This document shows positions 1-9,200 of a stretch of 64,000 bases of DNA, one piece after another. Position 1 is the first letter of the stretch. Each line of letters begins with the position of its first letter. The DNA is taken from positions 1,178,001-1,242,000 of the forward strand of contig NZ_CP019606.1 of the NCBI RefSeq assembly GCF_001997345.1, written 5' to 3'. The position numbers and the translations under genes were made by a program. The stretch comes from Tessaracoccus aquimaris (lineage in GTDB: Bacteria; Actinomycetota; Actinomycetes; Propionibacteriales; Propionibacteriaceae). The notes under the pieces are model-generated. The model had not been told where the DNA came from and searched no databases. It worked only from the letters and a program-made list of their open reading frames with translations.

Positions 1-91
1 CCCGATGACCTTCACGTCGAGAGGCGTGAGGATCGTCCACCAGTTGAGCTTCGACACCACCTTGCAGGAAATGGGCCTAGCCGAGGGCTGA
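1..91 (+). CDS. C-terminal end of an unidentified protein (partial)
   Basis: An open frame enters from the left edge in the third frame and ends at TGA 89-91. It reads about 29 residues of protein-like composition (PMTFTSRGVRIVHQLSF near its start). Nothing identifies a family. It is probably the tail of a gene outside the window, but a chance open frame cannot be excluded at this length. Confidence 0.2.
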   Translation, partial: PMTFTSRGVRIVHQLSFDTTLQEMGLAEG

Positions 92-122
92 GTTAGACCC
101 ATCGGGACTTGACATCCCAACC

Positions 123-377
123 TCACCGTGATGCAGCGAGGCCCGACCCGGGAATAGTGGGGGCCGGTGTAGACGAGGCACCTGCCGGAAGCCTGCCCTC
201 CGCAAGCTTCCAAGACACTCGCTGCTCAAGTTCCGAGTGCGCCTCAGACTCTGTGCTCAGTAGCCAAGCTGCGGGGCCGACTAGTGGGCCGATGGCAGCG
301 AACACCAAGGCGATCAGCGTCATGAGCAGGACTGCAAGAGTCCTTGAGCCCCGGAAGGACCTAATCGCGCGAGCCAT
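123..377 (-). CDS. Small single-pass membrane protein, hypothetical
   Basis: An 84-residue frame starts at ATG 377. After a basic N-terminus (MARAIRSFRGSRT) it has one strongly hydrophobic segment at residues 12-38, rich in Leu, Val and Ala, followed by a polar, proline-rich tail. The charge pattern fits a type II membrane anchor or an uncleaved signal segment. No clear ribosome binding site precedes the ATG, and the neighbouring genes to the right are decayed, so this may also be a remnant. Function unknown. Confidence 0.3.
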   Translation of the reverse strand: MARAIRSFRGSRTLAVLLMTLIALVFAAIGPLVGPAAWLLSTESEAHSELEQRVSWKLAEGRLPAGASSTPAPTIPGSGLAASR

Positions 378-573
378 TGTTGGGAGCCAGGTCAAGACGG
401 AAGCCCCAGAACCTGTTGTACCAAGGGAGCGGCCCTTAGTTCAAATGCTCAGCAGTCGATTTCGGCCACCATTATCGGTCTGGGTAACGGGCCTGACAGT
501 GACAAGAGCCAACCGATTGGCCTGCATTCCAGAGCAGTCGATACAAGCCTGAACGTGGGTCCGTGCCTTCGGT

Positions 574-1275
574 CTACCAGTAGATCGCGACGAAGTCAGC
601 GTCGCGCAGCCTATGAGCGTCGTCATCAAAGACTGTGGTCCCACTCCGCTTGGCGTGCATCAGTGAACTCACCGGAGGGAAGAAGGAAAGCCCTGTCTCC
701 TCGCGAGCAGCCGTTCGGAGTTCAAGGGTTCGAGTGGGAGCAACTTCGCGGCCGGCTATACCAGTCAATCGCTTGGTCAGCACCGAGAAGGCACTGGTCT
801 GATCCGAAACGCCCGCCGACCTCGTCCTCAACTCGGCAATGCTCAGGGCGATGAGTGCCCCCTGCTCTGACGTCAGCGTTGCATCCAGTTCCTTCAGGAG
901 TGCTTCGGTGTACAGGGCTAGGGCGACCCCCAGTTTCGACTCGGCTATCGGCGTCGTCAGAGACGCCAGGCTTCCCGAATGGCACTCCGCCAGCGGCGTT
1001 GATCTGGTCGATGAAGCTGGACGCCACGTCAGTGAAAAGATCGGCAAGCTTGACGGGAGTCCAATTGAGGCCTCGGTGCCCGTGCTGCACTGTTCGGACG
1101 TCGAGTCCGTGAGCTCGCCCCGCTGCGAGGAGAGGAGACTCAGCAGACTTACCTCGTCTAGGTAGATGAACTCGCGCAGAGCCGGGTGCCCCTGCGGCGC
1201 GATCGCTTGGCGCGGTGTGACCGGCCACTTGACTCTAAACAGCCGATTCTTTTGCTCACACTTTTGCCTCCGCGA
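574..1275 (-). pseudogene. Decayed DUF6414-like gene
   Basis: The frame is open from about 1275 down to TGA 574 but has no ATG, GTG or TTG at its head, so the start is lost. Near its beginning it reads LREFIYLDEVSLLSLLSSQ then RGELTDSTSEQ, which resembles the N-terminus of DUF6414-type proteins. From about 1085 to 980 the protein-like sequence moves to another frame (VKLADLFTDVASSFIDQI, then INAAGGVPFGKPGVSD) and then returns, implying two compensating frameshifts. The C-terminal third again looks coding (VALALYTEALLKELDATL) and ends at FVAIYW. It lies directly downstream of a decayed AAA ATPase on the same strand, so the two may once have been a pair. The family name is a recollection from motifs, not a search result. 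Confidence 0.4.
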
Positions 1276-1315
1276 TCAGTGACCGTCGAGGACGGAGCGA
1301 AATCCGTTCGAACGG

Positions 1316-2376
1316 TTAGACGAAATCCTCCGGTGCCACTTCCTCGCGACCATCCCCAATCGCCAGCAATGCCGCCTCAGTCCAGATGAAGCTCAACTCA
1401 GCTGACGACCAGTTCTCGGTCAGAGCTGCGACGTCCTCAAGGGGCAAGTCGGCACCCGTCTTCACGCGCGCGCCAGCGACCTTGAGAATCTCGAAACGAT
1501 CTGACCGAGAGGGCAATCCGAACTCGATCTCCCAGTCGAACCGACCTGGACGGGTAAGAGCCGGGTCGAGGGAATCAGCACGGTTGGTCGCCGTGATGAC
1601 GATGACACTCTTCCCCTTGTTGTCGAAGCCGTCCATGAGTGTGAGCAGTTGGGCGACGGGTCGCTTTGAGGCCTCGTGAGACTCGGAGGACTGCTTCTCG
1701 GCGATGCTGTCGATCTCGTCGAAGAAGATGATGGCTCGACCGCTCTCGCTGTTGGTCGCGGCCTCGACGATCTTACGGAGGTTCCCTTCTGTATCACCCA
1801 ACCGCTTGCTGATGATTTCAGGACCAGAGGTCAGCGGGCGCAAATTCCCAATCATCCTGAGGGAGCAGAATCAGGTCACCCGGCTTGAGGGCCGTGACGT
1901 TAGGTAGGTTGGAAACCCTTCCGATCTGCCCCTTCTGGGTCTCAACGTGGATGACGTCTTCATTGTGATCGACGCGGAGCACTCGTATCAGTTGACCCAA
2001 GACACATGCGTCACTCAAGGCCATGGCCTCCGAGCCGTGCCAGCAGTTCGACTCGCTTGGCTTGATTCCCATAGTGCAGACGATCGTTCGCCTCATTCTG
2101 GAGCTGCCTTCCCTGCGCATCAAGGAGCCCTCGACTACTCGGCAGAATACCGTATGAGAGATGCGGGCCTTGGTGGAGTGATTTGCTGGTGCGAGGAAAG
2201 CACGATCGACACCAAGTGTTCCCAAGGTCGGAACACGCGCCTCGCCCGAGCCGCTGCCACTGCGGCATCCGCAGCTCAGCACCTAAACCACCGAACAAGT
2301 GGCGAGGTACCCAAACCACGAAGCCACGGTTCAGCAAGCAGAAATACCTAGCGGGAAATCGACTCCCACTTGGCAT
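1316..2376 (-). pseudogene. Decayed Cdc48-like AAA+ ATPase gene
   Basis: The C-terminal part (1855-1316) carries the second half of a Cdc48/p97-type AAA module: GPEIISKRLGDTEGNLRKI, Walker B IIFFDEIDSI, sensor and arginine-finger region ATNRADSLDPALTRPGRFD, and a C-terminal helical lid. Upstream, an N-domain piece (VLRVDHNEDVIHVETQKG, ending PQDDWEFAP) lies in a different frame. The joint near 1850 lacks the whole region that should contain Walker A, so a deletion plus frameshift has removed the ATP-binding loop. Further upstream, protein-like sequence alternates between two more frames. The gene cannot make a working ATPase. It stops at TAA 1316, earlier than a full lid would. Confidence 0.6.
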
Positions 2377-2379
2377 TTC

Positions 2380-2420
2380 GTCGGGCTGACAGGATTTGAA
2401 CCTGCGACCCCTTGACCCCC
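2380..2420 (-). repeat. attachment-site remnant: 3' part of tRNA-Pro (leftmost copy)
   Basis: Read on the minus strand this 41-bp stretch is the T-arm and acceptor 3' strand of tRNA-Pro (GCAGGTTCAAATCCTGT followed by CAGCCCG). It matches 53127-53167 with one mismatch and 12363-12403 with one mismatch. There is no 5' tRNA half beside it. It marks the outer left end of island 1 and is best read as the displaced 3' half left after an integration event. Confidence 0.75.
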
Positions 2421-2625
2421 TAGGTGGGGCCTTGACCGTCTCGGCGCGTGGCGCTCAACCAGATGGAGAGGAAGCCTAGTGAGACGCAGGCGACGGGTAG
2501 ACCCTGGTCCTCCTTCTGGTCCCCCTGGGGTGTCTCGACCTCAACGGACTCGCTTCGAAGATCTGAAGTGGAGGTGACCTACTTTCGGTAATCTCATTCT
2601 TGCCGTCAATGGGGAGGTGAGGGGC

Positions 2626-3264
2626 GTGCGCACTCAGCGATTGACAACTTTCTTGCTTCGAGACGTCGAGGCATTTGACGATGCAATCGACGACGACGCC
2701 TCAGCCGGGCTAGAGACCAGCAAGCTCACCGAGTCGTCCGGGCTGGTGGGCCGCTTCTACTCACGGAAGAACTTCCCCAGCACCCCAAGCTGGGCGAAGT
2801 ACGTCGAGCCAGCAGTCGAGGGCGGCATCCACGGCGTGCAGTCAGCATCAGCCTCTGGGTTGCTGCTACTGACCGTCGACGGCCATACGTTCGCACTGAC
2901 GTTCGGATACGGGCGGAGCTTCCTCGACCGGGCCAAGATTGAACGGCGCTTTGGGCTAAAGGTCGCGCTCAATCTCATTGACGAGAAGCAGATACGCAGC
3001 CTCGACACCAAGCTGTTCGACGAAACGGTGGTGTCAAGGAACACCAAGACCCGCCGAACAGCTGAACTTCCCGCCTTCGGCGTCGACATCCTCCGTGATA
3101 TCGTGCGAGCCGTCACCGGAGTCGCCCCTCCGTCCAGCGGCTACAAGGGAGTGCTCCCGTTCTTCAGCCGACTCACGCTCATGCAGACAGTCCGCGACCT
3201 CAACCGTCTCGGCTTCACGAAGATCGCCCTCGCACGAGTACCTCTCGAAGAGCCTTCGACGTGA
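2626..3264 (+). CDS. DUF6119 / TIGR04141-like protein, C-terminally truncated
   Basis: The frame encodes 212 residues from GTG 2626, preceded by GGGGAGG at 2611-2617. Family-like features are the N-terminal RLTTFLLRDVEAFDDAI, the central GLLLLTVDGHTFALTFGYGR, then FGLKVALNLIDEKQIRSLD and FGVDILRDIVRAVTG. These match the N-terminal portion of sporadically distributed TIGR04141 (DUF6119) proteins, which are usually well over 500 residues. Here the similarity fades after about residue 170 and the frame stops at 3264, so over half the protein is missing. It precedes jetA by 115 bp on the same strand. It is probably non-functional or a shortened variant. Family members are of unsettled function and often sit in mobile islands. 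Confidence 0.55.
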   Translation: MRTQRLTTFLLRDVEAFDDAIDDDASAGLETSKLTESSGLVGRFYSRKNFPSTPSWAKYVEPAVEGGIHGVQSASASGLLLLTVDGHTFALTFGYGRSFLDRAKIERRFGLKVALNLIDEKQIRSLDTKLFDETVVSRNTKTRRTAELPAFGVDILRDIVRAVTGVAPPSSGYKGVLPFFSRLTLMQTVRDLNRLGFTKIALARVPLEEPST

Positions 3265-3379
3265 ATCCCGATCGCCGAATCGCTCTCCGATGTCGGTGCT
3301 CTCGGCCAGACTGTGATCGTCGGTCGTGACAGCCTCTCGCGACCGCGACGGAATGTCGGTCAGCAGTAAGGAGCGCGAT

Positions 3380-4972
3380 ATGGCCGTGGCGAGCAACGGT
3401 TTGGATCAGCCTGAGTCGAGCGCGCCCGAGCAGATCCTCGTCACGGGGACCAGACACGACCTCTTTCGCTACCTCACCTCTCCTCTGGCTGAGGAGTACC
3501 GAGCGCTGCTCGGGCTGCTTGCGGGACCCCTTCTCGCCGACTACTCACCCGCAGAAGCCGCAGCGTTGCTTTCCGAGCGAGGCCACCATCTCACCGAGGA
3601 TCAGGTCTACGCGCGGTGTGAAGCGCTCGAGAGATGGGGGAACCTCGTTCGGGGTGTGCGAGACACGCACGCGGCGACGATCCGCGAGTTCCACCGCGGC
3701 CGGAACCGCTTCCATGCATCGAAGCTTGGCGGAAGAATCTACAGGGACACCGAGAGCATCATGTCTGCTTCGGAGGGAGCCCGCGAAGTCGCCCGAGAGT
3801 TGCTTGGCGCGACCGTCGAGCGGCTCGACTCGATCTTAAGCAGGCTCGATGTCCTAGCGCTAGCCGATGCCGGAGAGTCCGTCAGCGCGCTCGATGTCGA
3901 GGCGCTCGCCGGTGATGTGACAGTTGTGTTCAGCAACCAACGACTCTTCAACGAGTCCGTTTCGGACTTCTATGCCTATCTGAATCAGGTACTCACTCGA
4001 TATGACCTTGTCGGCAGCGAGTATCAGCAGTTCAAGGAACTCCTCCTCACCTACATCGGACTGATCACTGCCGATGTCACTCGTCATACCCCGGCAATCA
4101 TCGACAGGCTTGGCCAGATCGACGGCCGCATGAACACGCTCCTTACGCTCCTAGACACTCAGGCACGTCTGATCGCGCACGATGGGTCCGCCGCCGAACA
4201 GCAAGCAGGCCGCACTGCTGAGGAGTGGGCCCTCTTGACAGCTTGGTACACAGGGTCCGCAGGTAGGTCGGGGCCTGACACGTTGCGGGCGGCGGCTGAT
4301 CAGGCGCTGGGGCAGTTGCTCACCAACGCCAAGAGGATGCTCGCCGCAGCAGGCACAGGACTCTCACGACGCGATGATCTGATCAAACTCGCGGGTTGGT
4401 TCGACAAGAGTGACATGGACACCGCCCACCGCCTATTTGCCGCAGCGTTCGGCGCCTATTCGTCCCGCCACTTGCTTCTCGGCCCCGACATCGCTCTTAC
4501 GGTCGACGGGGTCTCGACGTCGTGGTGGGATGCCGCGCCGGTCGACGTGCCGGTCAGTCTTCGCGAGCGCGGCGACAGAAGCGCAAGAGGACGGACTTCT
4601 CCCGTCCCCGACCCTGGCCTCGCGCGTGAGGCTGTGCTGGCCTCCGCCCGACTCGAGATCGAGGCACGACGCGCCGCGTCGGCAGAGCTGGTGGCCGCCG
4701 GTGATCTTGACGGAGCGCACGTCTCGCCCGCAGCCCGTGATCTGGTCATGGACCAGCTCGGCAACCTGATGGCGATCCACCAGGACCTATCCTCCACCCT
4801 CTCGTTCTCTGACACCGACCTGGGAATGGTGCTCACTGTCGTGCCAGATCCCAACAGGGTGACGGTCATATCGGCATCCGACGGAGCGGTGTCGATCCAC
4901 GGGGTTTCGCTTCACGCAACACCCGACCAGGAGACCGATGATGCCCGACCTCGAGAGGCGGCCCTGGCATGA
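3380..4972 (+). CDS. jetA: Wadjet type II subunit JetA (TIGR02677 / DUF2397 family)
   Basis: The 530-residue protein starts at ATG 3380, six bases after AAGGAG (3368-3373). The start region reads HDLFRYLTSPLAEEYRALL, followed by a winged-helix-like part with GHHLTEDQVYARCEALERW and EFHRGRNRFHASKLGGRIY. This is the diagnostic N-terminus of the TIGR02677 (DUF2397) family, the kleisin-like subunit of SMC-type Wadjet complexes. The middle (residues about 140-330) is helical and the C-terminus is Ala/Arg rich. Its stop overlaps the jetB start (ATGA at 4969-4972), so the operon is translationally coupled. By analogy with studied Wadjet systems it bridges the JetC ATPase heads in the complex that recognises and cleaves closed circular plasmid DNA. 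Confidence 0.85.
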   Translation: MAVASNGLDQPESSAPEQILVTGTRHDLFRYLTSPLAEEYRALLGLLAGPLLADYSPAEAAALLSERGHHLTEDQVYARCEALERWGNLVRGVRDTHAATIREFHRGRNRFHASKLGGRIYRDTESIMSASEGAREVARELLGATVERLDSILSRLDVLALADAGESVSALDVEALAGDVTVVFSNQRLFNESVSDFYAYLNQVLTRYDLVGSEYQQFKELLLTYIGLITADVTRHTPAIIDRLGQIDGRMNTLLTLLDTQARLIAHDGSAAEQQAGRTAEEWALLTAWYTGSAGRSGPDTLRAAADQALGQLLTNAKRMLAAAGTGLSRRDDLIKLAGWFDKSDMDTAHRLFAAAFGAYSSRHLLLGPDIALTVDGVSTSWWDAAPVDVPVSLRERGDRSARGRTSPVPDPGLAREAVLASARLEIEARRAASAELVAAGDLDGAHVSPAARDLVMDQLGNLMAIHQDLSSTLSFSDTDLGMVLTVVPDPNRVTVISASDGAVSIHGVSLHATPDQETDDARPREAALA

Positions 4973-6255
4973 GTCCATCCGTGACCTCTGCCCATGAGGC
5001 CGTCGAACGACGTCTGGCAGCTCGCGCTCTGCTGGCAAATCCGATCCTCTCAGGACTGCATCACCCCGATCAGCTCGCCTTGGTTCGTCGGCATGCACCC
5101 TGGCTTCGACAGATGTACTTCAGCCGCACCGGGTACTCGTTGATCATCGAGACAGGATTCGCGCGGCTGTCAAAGGCCCCTCTCGATGCAGACACAGCGC
5201 CGCGCCCCGCATTGCGCACTACAGGGCAACCTTTCACCTCACGCACCTACACATGCCTAGCCTTGCTGTGCTCGGCCCTCCTAGCGCCAGCGGTCGGCGA
5301 CCAGGTGCTCCTCTCCGCGCTCGTAGAGCAGGTCCGTGCCGACGCCGCATCGGCCGACCTGAGACTCAGCGAATCCACCGACGAGGCCCGCCATCTCGTC
5401 CAAGCGCTTCACCTGCTCATCGACTGGGGCGCTCTGCACGAGACAGAGGGCACAGTTGTCGCCTGGGGGCTTCGCGCAGACGAGGTCCTTCTCGACGTCA
5501 ACCGCCCCCTCCTTCCACACCTGCTCGCCCGAACCCTGCGGGACATCGACACCCCCGCTACGCTCCTGACACCCAAGCTCACAAGCGCGAATCAGGACGA
5601 GCCGCGGCGCGCACTTCGCCGTAAGCTCATCGAAAACCCCCTCGTTCGACGCGAAGACCTCAGCGATGCCGAGCGTGACGTACTGTCCAGGGAGCGCACC
5701 GAGCTCACGCGCGTCCTTGACGAGGACTTCGGACTTGTCCTCGAAGTCCGCGCCGAAGGCGCCCTCGCCTACGACCCGGACGACGACGTCACCGACCTGA
5801 CGTTTCCGGGCAGGAGCACGGTCGCCCACGCCGCACTTCTCCTGACCAACGCCCTCATTGATGACCTCTCGCCCAAGGCGGGACAAATCGTCACCCTCCC
5901 CGTCGCCACCGAAGAGGCTTCGGACGATGGATTCCCGAAGGAAACCCCGCCCACCCGACCTGGCGCTCTTGCGCCGTGGTCGACCGTCGAGGCGAACGTT
6001 GAGTTGCTGATCGAGCGGTACGGCCCCTACTTCGGCGAGGGATATCGGACGAACGCGTCGCTTCTGCTCAATGATACCGTCCGCCTCTTGGAGTCGATGA
6101 GCCTTGCCGAAGGCACCGAGACGGGCCTGCTGATCCACCCGGCCATTGCCCGCTACCGACCAGAGCCGCAACGCTTGCCCACCCGCGCCGCGCGTCGCAT
6201 GGGCTCGACGATCGACGACAATTCAAGCCCTCTTTGGTTCGAGGAGAAGCCATGA
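4969..6255 (+). CDS. jetB: Wadjet type II subunit JetB (TIGR02678 / DUF2398 family)
   Basis: The 428-residue protein starts at ATG 4969, overlapping the jetA stop by four bases. The N-terminus ERRLAARALLANPILSGL and the following LALVRRHAPWLRQMYFSRTG with SLIIETGFARLSKAP are characteristic of TIGR02678 (DUF2398) proteins, the KITE-like partner of the kleisin subunit. The remainder is made of winged-helix-like blocks (HLVQALHLLIDWGALHETE, ERDVLSRERTELTRVLDED). The C-terminal GAL(A)PWSTVEANVELLIERYG region is also typical. The stop overlaps jetC (ATGA at 6252-6255). It is presumed to be a structural subunit of the plasmid-restricting JetABCD machine. The protein appears intact. Confidence 0.85.
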   Translation: MSPSVTSAHEAVERRLAARALLANPILSGLHHPDQLALVRRHAPWLRQMYFSRTGYSLIIETGFARLSKAPLDADTAPRPALRTTGQPFTSRTYTCLALLCSALLAPAVGDQVLLSALVEQVRADAASADLRLSESTDEARHLVQALHLLIDWGALHETEGTVVAWGLRADEVLLDVNRPLLPHLLARTLRDIDTPATLLTPKLTSANQDEPRRALRRKLIENPLVRREDLSDAERDVLSRERTELTRVLDEDFGLVLEVRAEGALAYDPDDDVTDLTFPGRSTVAHAALLLTNALIDDLSPKAGQIVTLPVATEEASDDGFPKETPPTRPGALAPWSTVEANVELLIERYGPYFGEGYRTNASLLLNDTVRLLESMSLAEGTETGLLIHPAIARYRPEPQRLPTRAARRMGSTIDDNSSPLWFEEKP

Positions 6256-9200
6256 CGATGACCTCTGTCGACCACACCGCGACAACCGTCCCACGTCACC
6301 ACCCGGAGCGGTGGAGGATGAGTCGCGCCGGGATCAGCAACGTGTGGCACTACTACGACAACGAGTTCGACTTCTCCGGAGGTCGGATGATCCTGCGAGG
6401 CGCCAACGGGTCGGGCAAAAGCCGTGCGATGGAGATGCTCCTACCCTTCCTCCTTGACGGCGATCGACGGCGAATGGACTCGACCGGCTCCGCCAATGTC
6501 CGCATGGAAGTCCTCATGAAGGCCGGCGGAGAAGGGCAGACAAACCGCGTCGGCTATCTCTGGCTTGAGCTGGAGCGCGACGGCACAGGGGAACAGGAAC
6601 ATCTCACGCTCGGCGCCCATGTGAAGTACTCCACGTCGACGCACGAGGCGAAGGTCTGGTACTTCATCACCCCGCTCCGTGTGGGGCATGATCTTGTGCT
6701 GATCGACCATCAGCGTCAGCCGCTGCGTCGAGAAGAACTCGCAAGCAGGATCGGCCCGGACAATCTCACCGATGTGGCCAGACTGCACCGGGAACGAGTC
6801 CGAAACGGAGTCTTTGGGCTGACTGGCGTAACCGGTGATGAGCGCTACTCCGGACTCCTCCAACTTCTGCACACCCTGCGGTCGCCCGATGTAGGAAACC
6901 AGATTGACGAAGGCAACCTTCCACGCCTGCTGTCCGAGGCGCTTCCACCGCTCTCCGAACAGGCGCTCGTGGATGCAGGCAGTCGACTTGACGCGCTATC
7001 AGAGGCTCGTGCCAGCCAGCAACGGCTGGAATCCTCTCTGGAACGGGTGTCGGCATTCCTTGCGACATATCAGCGATACGCCGCAGGCGTGCTGTCAGCA
7101 ACGATCAGCTCGGTCGAGGCCGCGGCTGTAAACGCCGCTGACAGCGCGGCAACGGCGGAGACGCGTGCCAGTCATCGAGACACGCTCGCCGAACAGTCAC
7201 GAGCCGCGATCATCAGCCGTGACCGACTCGACGAGGACGTGACAAGCCTCAGCAACGTGATCATCGCGCTCAGACAATCCCCTGCATATCTGGCTGGGCT
7301 CGACTTGGAGAATCTCCGACGCGGCGTCTCCGCCCTCGAGAAGGCGGCATCAGGCCGTCTCGACTCGGCAAGAGAATCTCGACGCGAGGAGGGCGAGGCC
7401 GTCACCCGCGTCGACCAGGCCGCAACGGAGCTGAAGACCATAGCCACAGAACTGTCTGGGGCGTTGGGCACGGCTGGCACGCAGCTCCGCGCCGCCTTGG
7501 TGCCGACAACCTCGTTCCCGACCGTCGCCAGCGTCGAACTCCTCGATCCGCAGCCGCAGGAGGACCCGGTCCGTGTGGGTCTTCATGATGACCTGACAAT
7601 GATCCCGAGACCGGCACCGCGTCTGCTTGCGATCGAGCCCGAAGATATGTCATCAGTGGCCCGAGCCCTCGCGAACGCCATAGAAAGCGCGACTGCCAGG
7701 GCCGATCTCGCCAACGCTCGCCGAAGCGTAGCTTCCAGCCTCCTTGAAGAGGAGAAAGCCGCGACCACCGCCCAGCGGGAGGCCGACCTTGCCGCCGAGA
7801 ACGCGGAGCGATCAGCAGGCGATGCCGACGACGCCGAGACTCGACGTGACTCTGCAGCGCGCACTTACGCGGATGAGTGGCGGCGTTGGACGGCACTGAC
7901 CGAGACCGCAGATCTGTTAGGTGACGTCGAGTGGCACGGCACGATCTTGCACCCCCTTCTCGTCGATGTAGACAGCCTTGCCGGCCTGGGCCCATTCGAT
8001 GTCGACCTCACCGATCTGGACCAGATCGCGGTGCATTCCTCAGAGCCCGCGCGATTGCGCTCGGCTTCCGAACGCGCGGCGCTCGACGCGCAGGCTGCCG
8101 CAGACGAAGCTCGACGGGAGCAGTTGGAGTCTGACCGCAACAGGTGGCTCTCGGCTCATGACCCCGAGCCGCCGGTAGCTCCATGGGAGACTCTGTTGCC
8201 GCCACAGGCCGTCCCGTTCTGGCAATGCGTCGACTTCGCCGTGGGCCTCGGCGACGACGAGCGAGGTGCGTTGGAAGGGGCGCTTCTCGCTGCAGGCATA
8301 TTGACGGCCGGCGTCACTCAAGACGGTAGCCTTGTGCCACTCGACGGACAGAGGCTCTTAATCGGTGAGGCGCAGCAGGCCGAGGCGTCGATCAGCAGTC
8401 TCCTCAGCGTCGATCCCGACTCGCCCGTGAGCGCTGATCTCGTCAGTGCCCTCCTTCAAAGCATCGGACGCGGTCCGGCAGGCAACCGAACATGGGTTGC
8501 GGAGGACGGCAGTTGGGGGAACGGCCCCTTACACGGACAGAATCGCGCCGCGACCGCCGAGCACATCGGGGCATCGGCACGGGCGGCATGGCGCGCGCGA
8601 CGCATCGAAGAGATCGATCAGGAGCTCGCCGGGCTCGATCGAGCCCGGCTCATCAGAGACGAGCAGTACGAGTCCTTGCGTGCCCGTGACGAGGCACTGT
8701 CGGCTCATGTTCGTTCCGCGCCGCAGAGCCGAGACCTCTCGACTGCTCGGAGCCTCGCCACGGTAGCGCAAGGTCGCGCGGCGGACGACCGATCCACAGC
8801 GCTTGCAAAGGAGGGACGCGCCCACGAGCTCTTCGCAGCCTGGACGAAGGCAAACGCCGATCACCGACTCGCTTGCGACCACAACAATCTGCCGCACACC
8901 ATCGAAGGACTCTCGGATGCAAGGGAGCAAGCCACGAGTTCAGTGACTGTGTGCCGCGACGCCCAGGCACAGACTCGCCGCCTCAACGCTCAGCTGGCTG
9001 CGCACGAGAAGCTTGCGCAGGCGGTCCCGACGCACCGAGGCCGTCGCGAATCTGCAGAACGCTCTGCCAAGCAGGCATGGGCCGAATGGTCCGAAGGACA
9101 CGAAGAGCTCGACACGCTGGAGCAGACGATTGGTCTCGACTCCTCCGATATCAATCGGCAGCTGCACGACCGTGAGACGGAACTGACGTCTGCCAAGGAA

